64,000 nt of DNA from NCBI GenBank assembly GCA_034766995.1, contig CM068315.1:54020056-54084055 (forward strand), written 5' to 3'. Below the pieces are notes generated by a model. It saw nothing but the letters and a program-made list of their open reading frames with translations. It was not told the origin of the DNA and searched no databases. Made by a program: the position numbers and the translations under genes. The stretch is from Acanthacorydalis orientalis (Eukaryota > Arthropoda > Insecta > Megaloptera > Corydalidae). This document shows positions 34,601-46,611 of this stretch, in pieces. Position 1 is the first letter of the stretch; every line of letters begins with the position of its first letter.

Positions 34601-35235
34601 GGGTGTTTATCGGTATGTACTCATATTTAAAATAGAACTTAAATGATTATGCTTAATTTACTGATATGTGATTAATATAATTCAGTTATTAAATTATATA
34701 CTTACTACGGTAAATTATATATATATATATATATATTTATATGTGTATTTTGTGTTGTATAATGTGAATTATTTGACTATGTAAAAAAATGATGATATAT
34801 TTAGTAGACCCCTCAAAAATTGTGATTACTCGCTCTAATATGCCTGGCTACAGACCTACCGTTAACTCGTTATATCCGTGGTTACTATAATCGAGTTATA
34901 ATGATATATACTAATAGATCCACATGTAATTTTATATTTGAGTTTTTGATTTCATTTCAATGTTATTACTCACAAATCTTATAAGAATCTCAAAATCCTA
35001 TATGAGAATGAATTCTATATTGAATAAATAATACGATTTGTCATATTTAACTGATTCATAGTAAATGACTTAATATAAAAATATTGAATCACAATGAAAA
35101 ATGTGTTAATCTTAAGTATAAAATAACGGTTAACTTATAAGTGTGTGTTTCCTTAAAATGATAACAACTATTATATTTAATATATGATAAAAATGCTCAT
35201 AAAGTTAACGGCGTCACATTATTATCATTAAATGT

Positions 35236-35283
<48 letters not shown>

Positions 35284-35301
35284 GTATATGTGTATATATA
35301 T

Positions 35302-35358
<57 letters not shown>

Positions 35359-36058
35359 TATATTTCATTGTAATTGAAAGTAATAATTTAATTAAATATA
35401 AGAAGAAAAAAGTAGTTCTATCGTTTTTCGAAAAATCTATATGAGTAACAAACTCAATTATATTTTTCTATAACAGTAAATAACTGTAGATAACGATTTA
35501 AGAAATAAAATTAACAGGGAAAGACAATTGTCTGGAAAATGTCTGGAACGAACAGATTGTCTCTGAAATGGAACTTGTTAGTGTATCTTAAATTTTTTCA
35601 GTACGTCTATTCATGTTGAATAAACGTTTTGTTGAATTAACTACATGCATTTATATTTGTTATACGAAATGTGAAGTTTAATATTTTTTTTAATTAGCAA
35701 TTAAATTAATCACTCATATCCGAATTACTTTGAAAAATAATTGTATATTGTTTCACAATATCTCTTTAAGAAACTGGACATTGGCGTGCGATGTTTATAA
35801 AATTTTACTTTTTAATATTTTATCTATTTAACATAAGAAATTAAATACAGCGAATTAAATTTCGCCAGCGTATAGTTGGGCGATACGATAAACTAAAGTT
35901 GTAAAAACGTTGTGATATTTTTTTATTAGTCATTTCAAGCTGTTTTATCTGAATATTCGAATTGAACAAATCGTATAAATTCGAAAACTAAATTGAATCA
36001 CTTTAATACTTCATTTGTTTCTACAAATACTAAACGAACTGAAAATTATCAATTTAGG
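34175..36058. other. gene-free stretch dense in microsatellites
   Basis: It contains (TA)n arrays at 34243-34277, 34375-34395, 34552-34596, 34718-34740 and 35239-35355. The last is a compound TA/TG/CA array. No exon was recognised. Confidence 0.6.
35239..35355. repeat. compound TA-TG-CA microsatellite
   Basis: TA flanks a central TATGTGTATA and ACACACACA segment, a near-palindromic arrangement of about 117 nt. Confidence 0.95.
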
Positions 36059-36470
36059 ACACCATAATTATGCACTTATCTTCAAAAATGGTTGTACTGG
36101 GTAAAAATAAAATTACATATGTTTAAAGGTAATCACAATTATTTATCAATTTCAATATTTTGTTCTCCCCCCAGCTCTAATTACGGCAGAGATTCTTTTT
36201 GGTATTGTTATGACTAGCCTGTGACAATCGTCACTAGTAATATTCTTTCATTCTTACTCAAGAACAGTTTCCAGTGAGTTTTTTTGATGTTATTGAGTGT
36301 TTTTGCAACCTCAGCTTTAGTATTCTTCACATGTGCTCTATCAGATTCAGATGTGGGTACTATGCTAGCCAATCTAACAGTTGAACGCCATTTTCTTGAA
36401 TTCATTTAATTGTGGCCGCAGATTTGTGACATCCATATTTGAAGATAAGTGCATAACTATGCGGTGTTCA
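36059..36470. mobile_element. Tc1-like MITE with about 30-bp inverted repeats
   Basis: Left end ACACCATAATTATGCACTTA and onward TCTTCAAAAATGG; right end, reversed, ACACCGCATAGTTATGCACT and onward TATCTTCAAATATGG. The repeats agree except for a few substitutions and a one- or two-base indel near the tip. The interior reverse strand has a short basic frame (36214-36405) that may be a transposase leftover, but I cannot place it. Confidence 0.7.
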
Positions 36471-37090
36471 ATACTTTCGACAAACGCTGCACATAAAACA
36501 CTTATACTAATAAAATTTTATTTTCTGTTAACTGAACAGTCTTGGAAATGTATTTCTGATATTTTAATTAATATTTTTTATGGCGCTTTTAAAACGAATT
36601 GTATTAAATGCATTTATGATTTCGAATCAATATATAATCCCGGCCATAGATTCTTTAACGATTTCACCTTCTAACAGTATGTCGAAGATCTACTTTAATT
36701 AAAGTTGACGTACTTAAAGAACAAGTTAGTGCAATTATTTTGTAATCGTCAACGAACTGCAACAAATATCGTTTTGTTCATTTTTAATGGATTAAGTCTT
36801 GTTACAAAACGTATCTGTGTTATCTGTTTAGTATAGTAATGTCGACTTCTGTTGAATTAACGTTCACATGTTAATAATTATTAAATCGATAATATGAAAC
36901 GCTAAGTGGTGAAATGTTTGTCATGCATGAAAAAACGATAATGGAACACGGCCACTTGTCTTACCGTATTTCATTAATAATTTATATACATTTTATATCG
37001 ATTCGTTTCGTATTGAAATTAAAATGTAATCAGAATGAACAAAATTATACAGAACAGCGGCATGCAAGGAATGTTGAAATACAGTGTGGT

Positions 37091-37172
<82 letters not shown>

Positions 37173-37428
37173 CTATAAGGGCGTTTTATTGTTTAACAAA
37201 TGTTTATGCTTTAAAAAGGATTAAAACTTTGTTCTAATTTAACGAACATAATGTAATTTCTAGTTATTACATTAAAATTATATTTTTTTTGTCAGCATTG
37301 TACTTAAAATATAATTATCTAGTGAAGCAGTTTACAGGAAACGCATTGATTAAAAACAAGAAATGAAAAAAAAGGAAAGGGATTAAAAAACATATGGTAC
37401 AATGATGTCAAAAAATCTGTATAAAATA
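36471..37428. other. gene-free AT-rich stretch
   Basis: It contains a (TA)n(TG)n array (37097-37172). No exon was recognised. Confidence 0.5.
37097..37172. repeat. (TA)n(TG)n microsatellite
   Basis: About 58 nt of TA followed by about 16 nt of TG. Confidence 0.97.
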
Positions 37429-37600
37429 TTAGGTTGGTAGGAAAATAATTGCGGCTTTTATTTTCTGAATTCTAACCTGATTTTTTTTTAATGAAAGTGT
37501 TATTTCGTCGCGTTCATGTTAATATCGTCCTAAAGTGGATTTTTCGGTCTGTATTTTGGTAAAATCAACTTTGGTTTTATTAACCAAACAAATTTTAAGT
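37429..37600 (+). mobile_element. mariner family A 5' end fragment
   Basis: It starts TTAGGTTGGTAGGAAAATAA and includes TTTTCGGTCTGTATTTTGGT, shared in reverse with copies at 18770, 19045 and 45820. No coding part follows. Confidence 0.75.
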
Positions 37601-37806
37601 TGTTTGGTTCTTCGTATTCGTTTATAGTCTTAAAGTGTTATTCAGTCCGATGGATTGGTTTGATGTCTGAATGTTTGTTGAAACTCTTAGTATTCAACAA
37701 AACAGTTTAAATGCATTAAAATGTTATAAATAAACGGATTGTTAACTATATTTTTCAATTATTTTAATGTTTCGTATCTTTTATTACTTGTAAAAAACGA
37801 TATTGA

Positions 37807-37869
<63 letters not shown>

Positions 37870-38627
37870 ATGTATGTAAAATTATCAACTGTATCCAAAT
37901 TGTCAACATAAATTAATTAAAAAGGCAGTAGGTTAAAAATTAAATAAAACTTTTACTGGTGGCATTGCTGTTTGATTACACTGAAAGAACTAGAGTAAAA
38001 GGCTAGAGAATTGAACGAATGCCGTGGAAAAGTCGAACTCATTATAAAGCATGTTAAGAAAAAAGTAATACTTGTTTGCATAAAAAAACAACATTGAAAT
38101 AAAAAGAATAAAAATCATATAAAATACAAAATATGTTTATTTCGATCAACTTATTATTAAGAACGAAATGTTTTTGTTAAATTATGAAGACACTTGATTA
38201 AAAGATTTTTCATAAGATCTTTTTTTAATTTAAGAATTTCAATTTAATTTAAGAACAATATTTTTTTTTAATCGTTCAAGTAATCAATCGATCAATAAAA
38301 CTATCTTACTATTGATCTTTCTCAATCAAAAAGTCAAACCTTCATCAGTTTATTCTTCTTAACGTTTTCGTTTCTACCGGAAATCTGTGTCGCATAGTAA
38401 AATGTTTACTATATTTATCAACATTTGATATTATGTTCAAGACAGTTTTCGTCCAATATAAAATATGAAAATCGTACCATAAAACGACATTTTTTAGTAG
38501 AAAAACAGGAGTTATTACGGTTGTATCATATGGTCTTGAGATCTGTGAATATGTGCGACAAAGCTCACAGATAACTAGGAATTGAAGATGTTTTATATTA
38601 TAGATGTATGCAAATTCACACATTCAT

Positions 38628-38670
<43 letters not shown>
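37601..38670. other. gene-free AT-rich stretch
   Basis: (TA)n arrays lie at 37811-37869 and 38632-38669. No exon was recognised. Confidence 0.5.
37811..37869. repeat. (TA)n(TG)n microsatellite
   Basis: About 48 nt of TA, then TG. Confidence 0.97.
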
Positions 38671-38673
<3 letters not shown>

Positions 38674-38834
38674 TGACGGACAGAGTTATTCACACTTTTG
38701 GGAATTTAAAGTGAAACAGCGTTTAAAAAATTCGTGCATAACAAATTTAATTTGTTTACTCAACAAAATTATTCACTTATTTATTGTTTATTATTCAACT
38801 GTACAAAAAAGAATCGAAATAAAATATCAACACA

Positions 38835-38837
<3 letters not shown>

Positions 38838-38889
<52 letters not shown>
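38838..38889. repeat. (TA)n array inside Tc1-like element
   Basis: About 52 nt of TA between the Tc1-like tip and the transposase C-terminus. Confidence 0.97.
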
Positions 38890-38892
<3 letters not shown>

Positions 38893-39054
38893 TTACATTA
38901 ATAACCATATTTTGTTTGGACATATTTTTTTCATACATTTTAAAACAGGTTAAGAAAAAAAAATTTGAACGAAGTTTTAATATCTTGTTGGTAACCCTTT
39001 TCTTTTAATTACTTCATTTAATCTGTTTGGCATTGATAAAACTAGTTCTTTTTG

Positions 39055-39062
39055 TATATATA

Positions 39063-39127
<65 letters not shown>
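39055..39127. repeat. (TA)n array interrupting the Tc1-like transposase
   Basis: It lies between the DD34E motif and the C-terminal block, so it arose or expanded after the gene decayed. Confidence 0.95.
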
Positions 39128-40020
39128 GATCCTATATTTGGTCATTCTTCTATGATGACTTGTTTAAATTGTGATTTATTCGAATGACGTTCGTGTTCTT
39201 TCCATAAATGTTCAATCAGATTAAGAGCAGGAGACTGTAGAGGAGATGGCAAGACATTGGGAATGTTTTAAATGATCCACAATCGAATCAAATCGATAAA
39301 AACAAAATGTTTCTGATCATTGTCATGTTGAAAATAGAAATTTTCATCTAAACCCACTTTTTGCACACTTTTCTTTAGGTTTTCTTTCAACCCCTTAAGC
39401 CTTTTGTTTCATTTTGAGAATGTGCACTGGTGTGCTTAAAAAAACAGTACTTCGGTACAAAATTGATCAGCCTTATTTTTGTATTGCTTTGCAAATTGTA
39501 ATCTCAATTTTTTATTTACTTTACTTTCAAGAGGTTTCTTTCAAGCGACTCTTGCTTTAAACTCAGCACGATTTAACGTTCTGCATACTGTTTTCGGATG
39601 TATTACTTTGTTAAATTCTTCTCTGATTTGCGCAGAAACTTCTGAAGAAGATAACTTAGATTTTTTTTTATTTCTCTAACAACAAGAGCTTCTTCTCTGT
39701 ACGAACTATTCGCCTCCGACCACTGTGTGGACCAATTTGTAAATTTTTACTACTCGCAAAACGTTTTACGGCTTCTTCCAGTTATTTTTCCAGTTTCACT
39801 AAACGTTTTATTTTCTCTTCGTGAACGTAAAATGATTTTTCTTTCAGCTTCGGTAGTGGTCCTTTTCCTCTACGACCCATTATTAAGCAAAGGCCACAAA
39901 ACTACTGAACTAGATAAATGTTGTCTATGCAATATTAACGAGAATGACTGTTGGGGATTTCTGCAATTTGTTCTTTGAAAAGAGAGTTAGTACAGGTTTT
40001 AACACGCTTAAACAATTTTG

Positions 40021-40677
40021 TGTGAAAAAATATGTCCAAGTAAAAGTATGGTTTATAATGTAAATGTCTGTATATTTTTGTGTTTATATTTTATTTGGTT
40101 TCTTTTTTGTGGAATTTAAAAAATAATAAATAAAAGAATAATTTTCTTGAGTAAATAAATTGAATTTGAATATATATATATATACATACATACACGTGTG
40201 CGTATGATGGCGTATAATAAATATGACAGAAAAATATTATACATGTGTAAATCATCTGTCCGAGACCTCTTAAAGAAATTATAATTTAACACTGTAACAC
40301 TTCATTATTAGACATTTGTTTGTCTACTGTTATATTAATTTATTCTAAGAAACACACTTCACTCTTCGCAAACTTATGTATGAACGGAATCCAAAGTTAA
40401 GTGTATGCTATTGTTCAAATTTAAATTAATGAAATATCGGCTACAATTAAGAAGTTTAACTGTACGGATTCATTAAAGGTACACGAGACGCGAATGAAAC
40501 AAATGTATATTTCACAACAATAGAAAACCGTAAAAAACATGTTTTTTCGATAGATTTTTATACATTTAAAACATTCACAGTTAGAAAAAAAGACATTTAG
40601 AAAAACATGTTTGAAATGTTTTTACTCTAAATCAAGTTTGTTGTTATCTTTTTTTTCCGTACATACATTCTTGTATT
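40021..40677. other. gene-free AT-rich stretch
   Basis: A short TA run lies at 40171-40184. Nothing else was recognised. Confidence 0.5.
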
Positions 40678-40731
40678 CAGTGCTGTGACCAAAGGCGAGA
40701 CGGCGAGTCGAACACTCGGGGCGCCTATTCG

Positions 40732-41100
40732 TACGAGGGTCGTTTGATAAGTTTTAGTAAATTTCTATGATGTAGCGCCACCATTCATTTGGTAACATCG
40801 CGACTATCAAGTGTCACTTTTCAAACTAGTATAGGCTAGTTCTAGTTCTTTTAATTTCACTGATATATAATGTAGAATAAAAATACATATCACTAAACGA
40901 ATGCTTAAAGTATACACGAAATTGTATACAACTGCATCACAAAAATAATCATTTTTGTTCGTTCCTAAATATTATGAAACGTAAATTAAATTCTGTTTAC
41001 TTCAAATATGAAATAAATTAACAAAGTGATGATTTTTTATATAAATTGGAATTGCAAATCAAATTTCAACAAACTCATTGATACTAATTATCTAAAATAT
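40732..41100 (+). mobile_element. mariner family E 5' end fragment
   Basis: It starts TACGAGGGTCGTTTGATAAG and continues TTTCTATGATGTAGCGCCAC, repeated closely at 41125-41150. Similarity to the second copy ends after about 100 bp. Confidence 0.7.
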
Positions 41101-41104
41101 AAGT

Positions 41105-41842
41105 GGGTTGTTTGATAAATTTGGTAAATTTCTATGATATGGCGCTAACATTTATTTGGTAACGAGCATTGGCGAAATTTCATCGAGAAGCGACGCGTTG
41201 TTCGCGTTCTACAGATGTTTGAAGCGAGCATTGTAGCAGTTGCCACAAAAATGGAAAAAAACGATCAGGCCTTTCTGTGTCAATTCGTCACTGTGGATGA
41301 AACATGGATTCATCATTACGAACTTGAGTCGAAGCAGTAGACACCGACTGGTGAAAGTGCCTCGAAGACAGTTTTGTCGACTAGGAATTCACAATTTTTT
41401 GGAATTTCCAAGGAATCATCTTAATCGACTACATAACGAAAGTGAAAACGATAACAGGAGCCTATTATGCAACATTATTGGGCCGTTTAAAAGAAGAGCT
41501 GAAACAAAAACGGCTAAGATAGGTACACAAAAAAGTATTCTTTCACTAGGACAACGCGCCGTCCCACAAATCGACCGTTGAAATAGCAAAATTGCACGAA
41601 TTAAATCTTTTCTCCGAACGTGGCTCCGTGCGACTTCTTCCTCTTTCCAAACTGGAAAATTTGGCTCGGTGGGAAGAAATTCCCGTCGAATGAGGATGTA
41701 ATCGCCGCCATCAAAGCCTATTTGAAGACTCGCTGGATCAAGTGTGTAGTCCTCAATGGAGACTATGCTGTAAAATAAAATTGATTTTTCCAAAAAAACG
41801 GTTTCAACTTCCTCTTTAACCATACTTATCGGATGACCCTCG
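41105..41842 (+). mobile_element. mariner family E, internally deleted
   Basis: The left end GGGTTGTTTGATAAATTTGG and right end CTTATCGGATGACCCTCG form the inverted repeat. The transposase is readable in pieces: FVTVDETWIHHYELESKQ (first Asp), FFH.DNAPSHKSTVEIAKLH (second Asp) and a garbled third-Asp region. The N-terminal domain is largely deleted, and several stops occur. Confidence 0.8.
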
Positions 41843-41973
41843 TTTTCCATAGTACATGTCTGTCAAATTTATTTTTTGTTTATAGAAGAACGTATGGGAG
41901 CACTTTTTTGACATTTCGCCTCAAGTAACGAAATTTCTGGTCATGGCCGTGTCTGTATTATATACTCTTGTAT

Positions 41974-42801
41974 ATAAATATTCTAAAATTTTCGGAAATG
42001 CTTTACTTAGATATCACTTATGTTTTTGGAAAGAAATTAAAAAAGTCTGTGGATTTTAAAAGTAAATTCATTGCCATAAATATCGAATTGTGTAACAAAA
42101 TTATGAGGAAGACCGCATCAATTTTATTTGTTTTGGTGAAATATTTTTCATAACATCAACATTTACAGGTTTTTTTTATATTTAAAAATCCTATCTTCTT
42201 TTATTATTTTGCTCTCTAACGGTATGTATATATAAAATCGATGAGGAAAAGAAAAATCTGTTAATAGATTTCTCTCTACTTTACCGCTCTTCTGATGATT
42301 GTGTCGCTATCACAATGGATATAAGTAATAAATAGAATGACCAATAATTAATTATTGAATGTTTTGATGAGAAAAATTGGAAAAATGTTTATGGGAAGTG
42401 AAAAATTGATTTGCGAAAGTAAAAAAAAAATGTTGGTATGATTTGTTCTTACAGTACAGCTTGTTTTTGTTAAAATGGATAAGAGATGTTTCCACTGAAT
42501 GACAGAAGCTAAAAGAAAATAAAATTTAAAAATCTATATTAAATACAAGGACATTTGCGACTTATAATCTATCAGATTTCACTTTTATACTTCATATCAT
42601 AGTCTCTTAGACAAAACCTTAACAATCAATAATTATAAAAGTGATTTTTTTTAAATATTATTATTTAAGTTTTACTGCTGTATTTTTAAAATGTATCTAT
42701 AACATTCAAATATTTGTTTTATTGACTTTGACACTGCTAATATTTAAGTTTAGTTTATCGTTTGTAGTTATTTACTTAATAAATTTTATACGATAAAAGT
42801 A
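41974..42801. other. gene-free AT-rich stretch
   Basis: No exon or repeat was recognised. Confidence 0.5.
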
Positions 42802-43203
42802 TTAGGTTGGTGTAAAAATAATTGCGGTTTTTATCATTTTACGTTTGACGCCCGACCACACTTCTCATAAATGACTTTAAAAAAATTAAATGAACTGAGT
42901 TATGAAACCTTACCTCACTCACCTTATTATCCGGGCCTACTTGTTCTACAGATTATCATCTTTTCAAAAATTTGAGTAATTTCCTACAAAAGAAGGTTTT
43001 CAATGATCAAGCATCAGCTCAAAGCGTTTTCGATGAATTCTTTAATTCCAGGAATCCAAAATTCTATCATGTAGGAATAAACAAACTTGTTGCCCGGTAG
43101 GAGAAATGTGCCCAGGTGAATGGTCTTTATTTTGATTAATAAATATAATTTTTAACTAATATATGTCTTTATACTAACCGCAATTATTTTTACACGAACC
43201 TAA
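42802..43203 (+). mobile_element. mariner family C MITE, 402 bp
   Basis: Both ends are intact: TTAGGTTGGTGTAAAAATAA and CAATTATTTTTACACGAACC-TAA. After the first 50 bp it jumps to the transposase C-terminus seen also in the 24039 copy (from ATGACTTTAAAAAAATTAAA). It is a pure deletion derivative. Confidence 0.88.
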
Positions 43204-43234
43204 TAATAATACTGATAAAAAATATATACTTGAT

Positions 43235-43430
43235 TCTTCTTCAATGATGCTACAGTCCAAATCGAGCCTTGGCCTCCTCAATTTTCTGCCTCCAGACATT
43301 TCTCTCCCTGGCAGTCTTTCTCCAGTACCTTACTGCCAACAGTTCCACTGTATCCTTCTCTACATTGTCTATAAAACTCAATTCCGTATTACCGGTTGTT
43401 TTCTGTCACATTCATCCAATGTCAGAGGCT
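43235..43430 (-). mobile_element. LINE (non-LTR retrotransposon) 3' coding tail
   Basis: In reverse it reads RYWRKTARERNVWRQKIEEA followed by KARFGL and a stop. This resembles the last residues of insect LINE reverse-transcriptase proteins. Only about 65 codons remain, and upstream it is broken. The clade cannot be told. Confidence 0.45.
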
Positions 43431-43801
43431 TATTTTGAGGTATACTTGAATCGCATTCAGTCAATACTTCATTTGTTAAAAGCATCGTTTGAAGAAAGTA
43501 ATGGGTCATTAGCTCGAAGTTAAATTTATTATCGGACGACGGTAAAACATCAATTAGATATTAATTATAATCAAGAATGTTTAAAACAACTCGAATGGAA
43601 AAAAATACTAATTATGTAATAATTATAAAATCAACACATGGAAACAAAATATTTTAAAAATATTTAATATCATAAACTAATTATAAATTCTATAAAGTTA
43701 GTTGTTCTCATAAAATATTTTTGTATATATTATACTAGAGTAATTCATATACTCTAATCAAATTTTAATTGTACATTTTTATATTTCTTAAGAAATTTAA
43801 G

Positions 43802-43859
<58 letters not shown>

Positions 43860-44647
43860 TGAAGTCATATAAACAAACTTGTGAATTTTTTATTTCGCGT
43901 GGTATTTTTATATTTTCAATCATTAATTTTAATGAATACCATGAATTTTATATCAACGCTGAATTATAAATTAAAAGTGAAAAAATTTGAATTTCAAATC
44001 GGTTGAATGACCTAATGTGTAATTCTCATACAAATAGAAAAGTTCAATTTGAGAATAGAATCGGAGCAGACGAATAATTCGTTTTTAAAAAGAATTGACC
44101 TTTTTCAATTACAAACGACACTTGTTGAATGAAACCTGAGTCGAGAGTGTAATGAAGGTCAGATAGTTTGCATTTATGGCAATAAATTTTTAATTTATAT
44201 TTCATATGCCTCGCGTGCGTCGTTTTTTTTTTGATACATTCCTTTACAATCCGTGTTCTAGTTTATTCATACCGAGGAACGTGCGTCCATGGTTCGTAGG
44301 CTCGTTATTTTTGATAGTGTTTATTTTAATGAAAAAAAGAAGAGGTCGTTTCGATGTTAGTATTATTCTGATTCGAATTTATTGTCATTTATTGTACACG
44401 TTTTGAATTTCTTTAACAACACATATTTATATTCACATTGAATCTCATTCGTAGTCACGTTTAACAAGAAAAAGTTCTCTGTCGCATTGATGAAATCATT
44501 TTGTATGTTTTAATGTTTGGCACGGCTGTGATATAACGTTTTGGTTGACGCATCGTTATCGACTTATCGCGTATTGTTCGTGGTTTTCATAAAAAATTTT
44601 TTTTTCATAAACATACATATACTACAAGAAGACACGTAGTAAGTATA
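43431..44647. other. gene-free stretch
   Basis: A (TA)n array lies at 43804-43857. The frame at 44206-44406 has hydrophobic and basic parts but no recognisable family, and no splice or promoter support. No exon is claimed. Confidence 0.5.
43804..43857. repeat. (TA)n microsatellite
   Basis: About 54 nt of TA. Confidence 0.97.
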
Positions 44648-45940
44648 TTAGGGATACCGGAAAGTTTTTCGTTTTTTTTTTAAAAAAAATATTAAAATAA
44701 AAATCAATTAAGAGCAAAGTTTGCACTTTATTGAATAAATATAGTTTCCATCATTAACTATCACACTCTTCCATGTATCTGAAACGAAAATATTCCTGTT
44801 TTATAACATCCCTGGTTCTTTTTAGAAAAAAAAAATTGTTCAAGGGTCATTTTAACATGTTCACATCTCTGTGTGTCTTATTTCTTAAAAAAATGTTCCA
44901 GTGACAGAAATAAGTGGTAGTCAGAGGGTGCAATGTCTGGTGAGTAGGGGGAGGGTGCAGGAGAACCACCCAACCAAGCTCGGAAATTTTTTCACATGTC
45001 TTCTTAGCTGCATGCGGTCGTGCGTTGTCGTGTTGAAGAATAACGCCAGCTCTATTTACAGTTTCTGGCCGTTTTCTGATTAAATTCTGATTCAAGCGAT
45101 CAAGTGATCCAGTTGTTCACAATAGAGATCAGAATTAACAGTTTCTCCTGAGTTTAACCTTTCATAATAAATTGTTCCTTTATAATCCCACCAAACACAG
45201 AGGAATATCTTTTTAATGGTCAAACTTGGCTTAGGAGATAGTTTAGCTTTCTTATTTGATGATAACCATTGTTTATTACGTTTTCTGTTGTTATAAAGGA
45301 TCCATTTTTCGTTATCAGTGACAATACGTTTTAAATATGGTTCAGCGAAGACCCTTATCTTGAGTAATGTGCACGTCTTTATCCGAACCATTTTGTTTTC
45401 TTCAGTAAGATCGTGCGGTATCCAGACACCTTCTCTCCAGACCTCTCCAATTTTGTTCATATGTTCTTGTACTATTGACCAGACGCACTGAAGTCTTTTA
45501 AACAGTAATTGAATTGTTAATTCTGGATTTGTTTCGATTTCCTCCAGCAACACTCTATCATCTAATTTTACGGGCCTTCCAGATCGGGACAGACACCTTC
45601 AGTTGATCGTTATGAACTGTGAAAAACACCCGTGACCTTCTTCATCTTCAAGACTCTCGTCCCCTGGACTAAATTTTTGAATCCACCGTTATTTCTGCTG
45701 CTTTACCACCCGTTTTTGAACTCATACAAAAAAAATCGCTCTTATTTACTTCTTTTCTATCTTTAATTTAATTTGAAGCAAAATGAATAATAAAACCAAA
45801 GTTGATTTTATCAAAATACAGACCGAAAAATGCACTTAAAAATGATATTAACATCAACACGATGAAATGACACTTCCATTGAAAAAAATAAGATACGTAT
45901 TCAGAATACAAAAACCGCAGTTATTTTCCTACCATCCTAA
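44648..45940 (-). mobile_element. chimeric mariner: family B body with a family A 5' end
   Basis: The left end is family B (TTAGGGATACCGGAAAGTTT); the right end, reversed, is family A (TTAGGATGGTAGGAAAATAA). The reverse strand carries a long, nearly continuous transposase: DDRVLLEEIETNPELTIQLL (DNA-binding), IVTDNEKWILYNNRKRNKQW (first catalytic position), VILQHDNARPHAAKKT (second Asp), then a frameshifted third-Asp region. The change of family occurs between about 45555 and 45690. Confidence 0.78.
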
Positions 45941-46545
45941 TAATAAGTATATTAAGTCTATGTTAATAAAATATTACCACACCCATTGATGTTTTTATTT
46001 TGCAACTTGATAAGATAAACAATAAAAACATCTCTGTTTATTTATAAATATTACAGTACACAAAACATACGGTTTTTACGCTAAAATCTTATTTTCTAAT
46101 GCGTATCTGCGTGAATGTAGTTAGAAAAAGCAGTATTTCAAATTATCTATAAATAAAATGTATACAAAAATGACTGACAGTTATTAATCTGTCGTACTGT
46201 TTATGCGAAGAAACAGAAATAAACCAAAGAATCAATTTGTAAATTAAATAAAATGTAACCGAGCTTTTTAAATCAAATTTATGATCGTCCAAGTCAGGTA
46301 CATATTTATTTATACTTTTTTTTTACTAGTCCATCTTACATGCATTTGTTATTAGTGCGGTTAATATTCGCAAAACATTCGTACGGGAAATGTTTGTAAT
46401 AACAACACGGAAATTAATCAAACTTATTTCAGATAAGATATAAAAAATTCACAGGATGTGAGTCAAAGGATATGTAAACTGACATTATCCTTCTGTCACT
46501 TATTTAAACCTAATACATGTATGTATAACATGTAATATCATGTTC

Positions 46546-46606
<61 letters not shown>

Positions 46607-46611
46607 ATATA
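45941..46611. other. gene-free AT-rich stretch
   Basis: It ends in a (TA)n array (46547-46611) that abuts the next mariner. No exon was recognised. Confidence 0.5.

Larger units (their letters stand above)
38671..40020 (-). mobile_element. Tc1-like transposon, broken
   Basis: The left end CAGTGACGGACAGAGTTATT, directly after a (TA)n array, is a typical Tc1-like tip. The reverse strand carries the transposase pseudogene. It starts MGRRGKGPLPKLKEKSF at 39880 (DNA-binding start), passes SPALNLIEHLWKEHERHSNK near 39200 (DD34E motif, with the Asp of the usual SPDLNPIE changed to Ala), and ends LVLSMPNRLNEVIKRKGLP near 38980. Stops, shifts and two inserted (TA)n arrays (38838-38889, 39055-39127) disable it. 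The right end is not clear. Confidence 0.8.
40678..41965. mobile_element. possible hAT element hosting nested mariners
   Basis: The left edge CAGTGCTGTGACCAAAGGCG is hAT-like. The right edge, reversed, reads CAGACACGGCCATGACCAGA. An identical 8-mer TCTTGTAT lies at 40669-40676 and 41966-41973, although a base (left) and a TA-rich bit (right) separate it from the apparent tips. Mariner family E pieces fill the inside. Confidence 0.3.

Noticed and set aside
44206..44406. 66-codon frame starting MPRVRRFFFDTFLYNP
   Set aside because: It is hydrophobic and basic, but no family, promoter or splice signal supports it, and AT-rich DNA yields such frames by chance.
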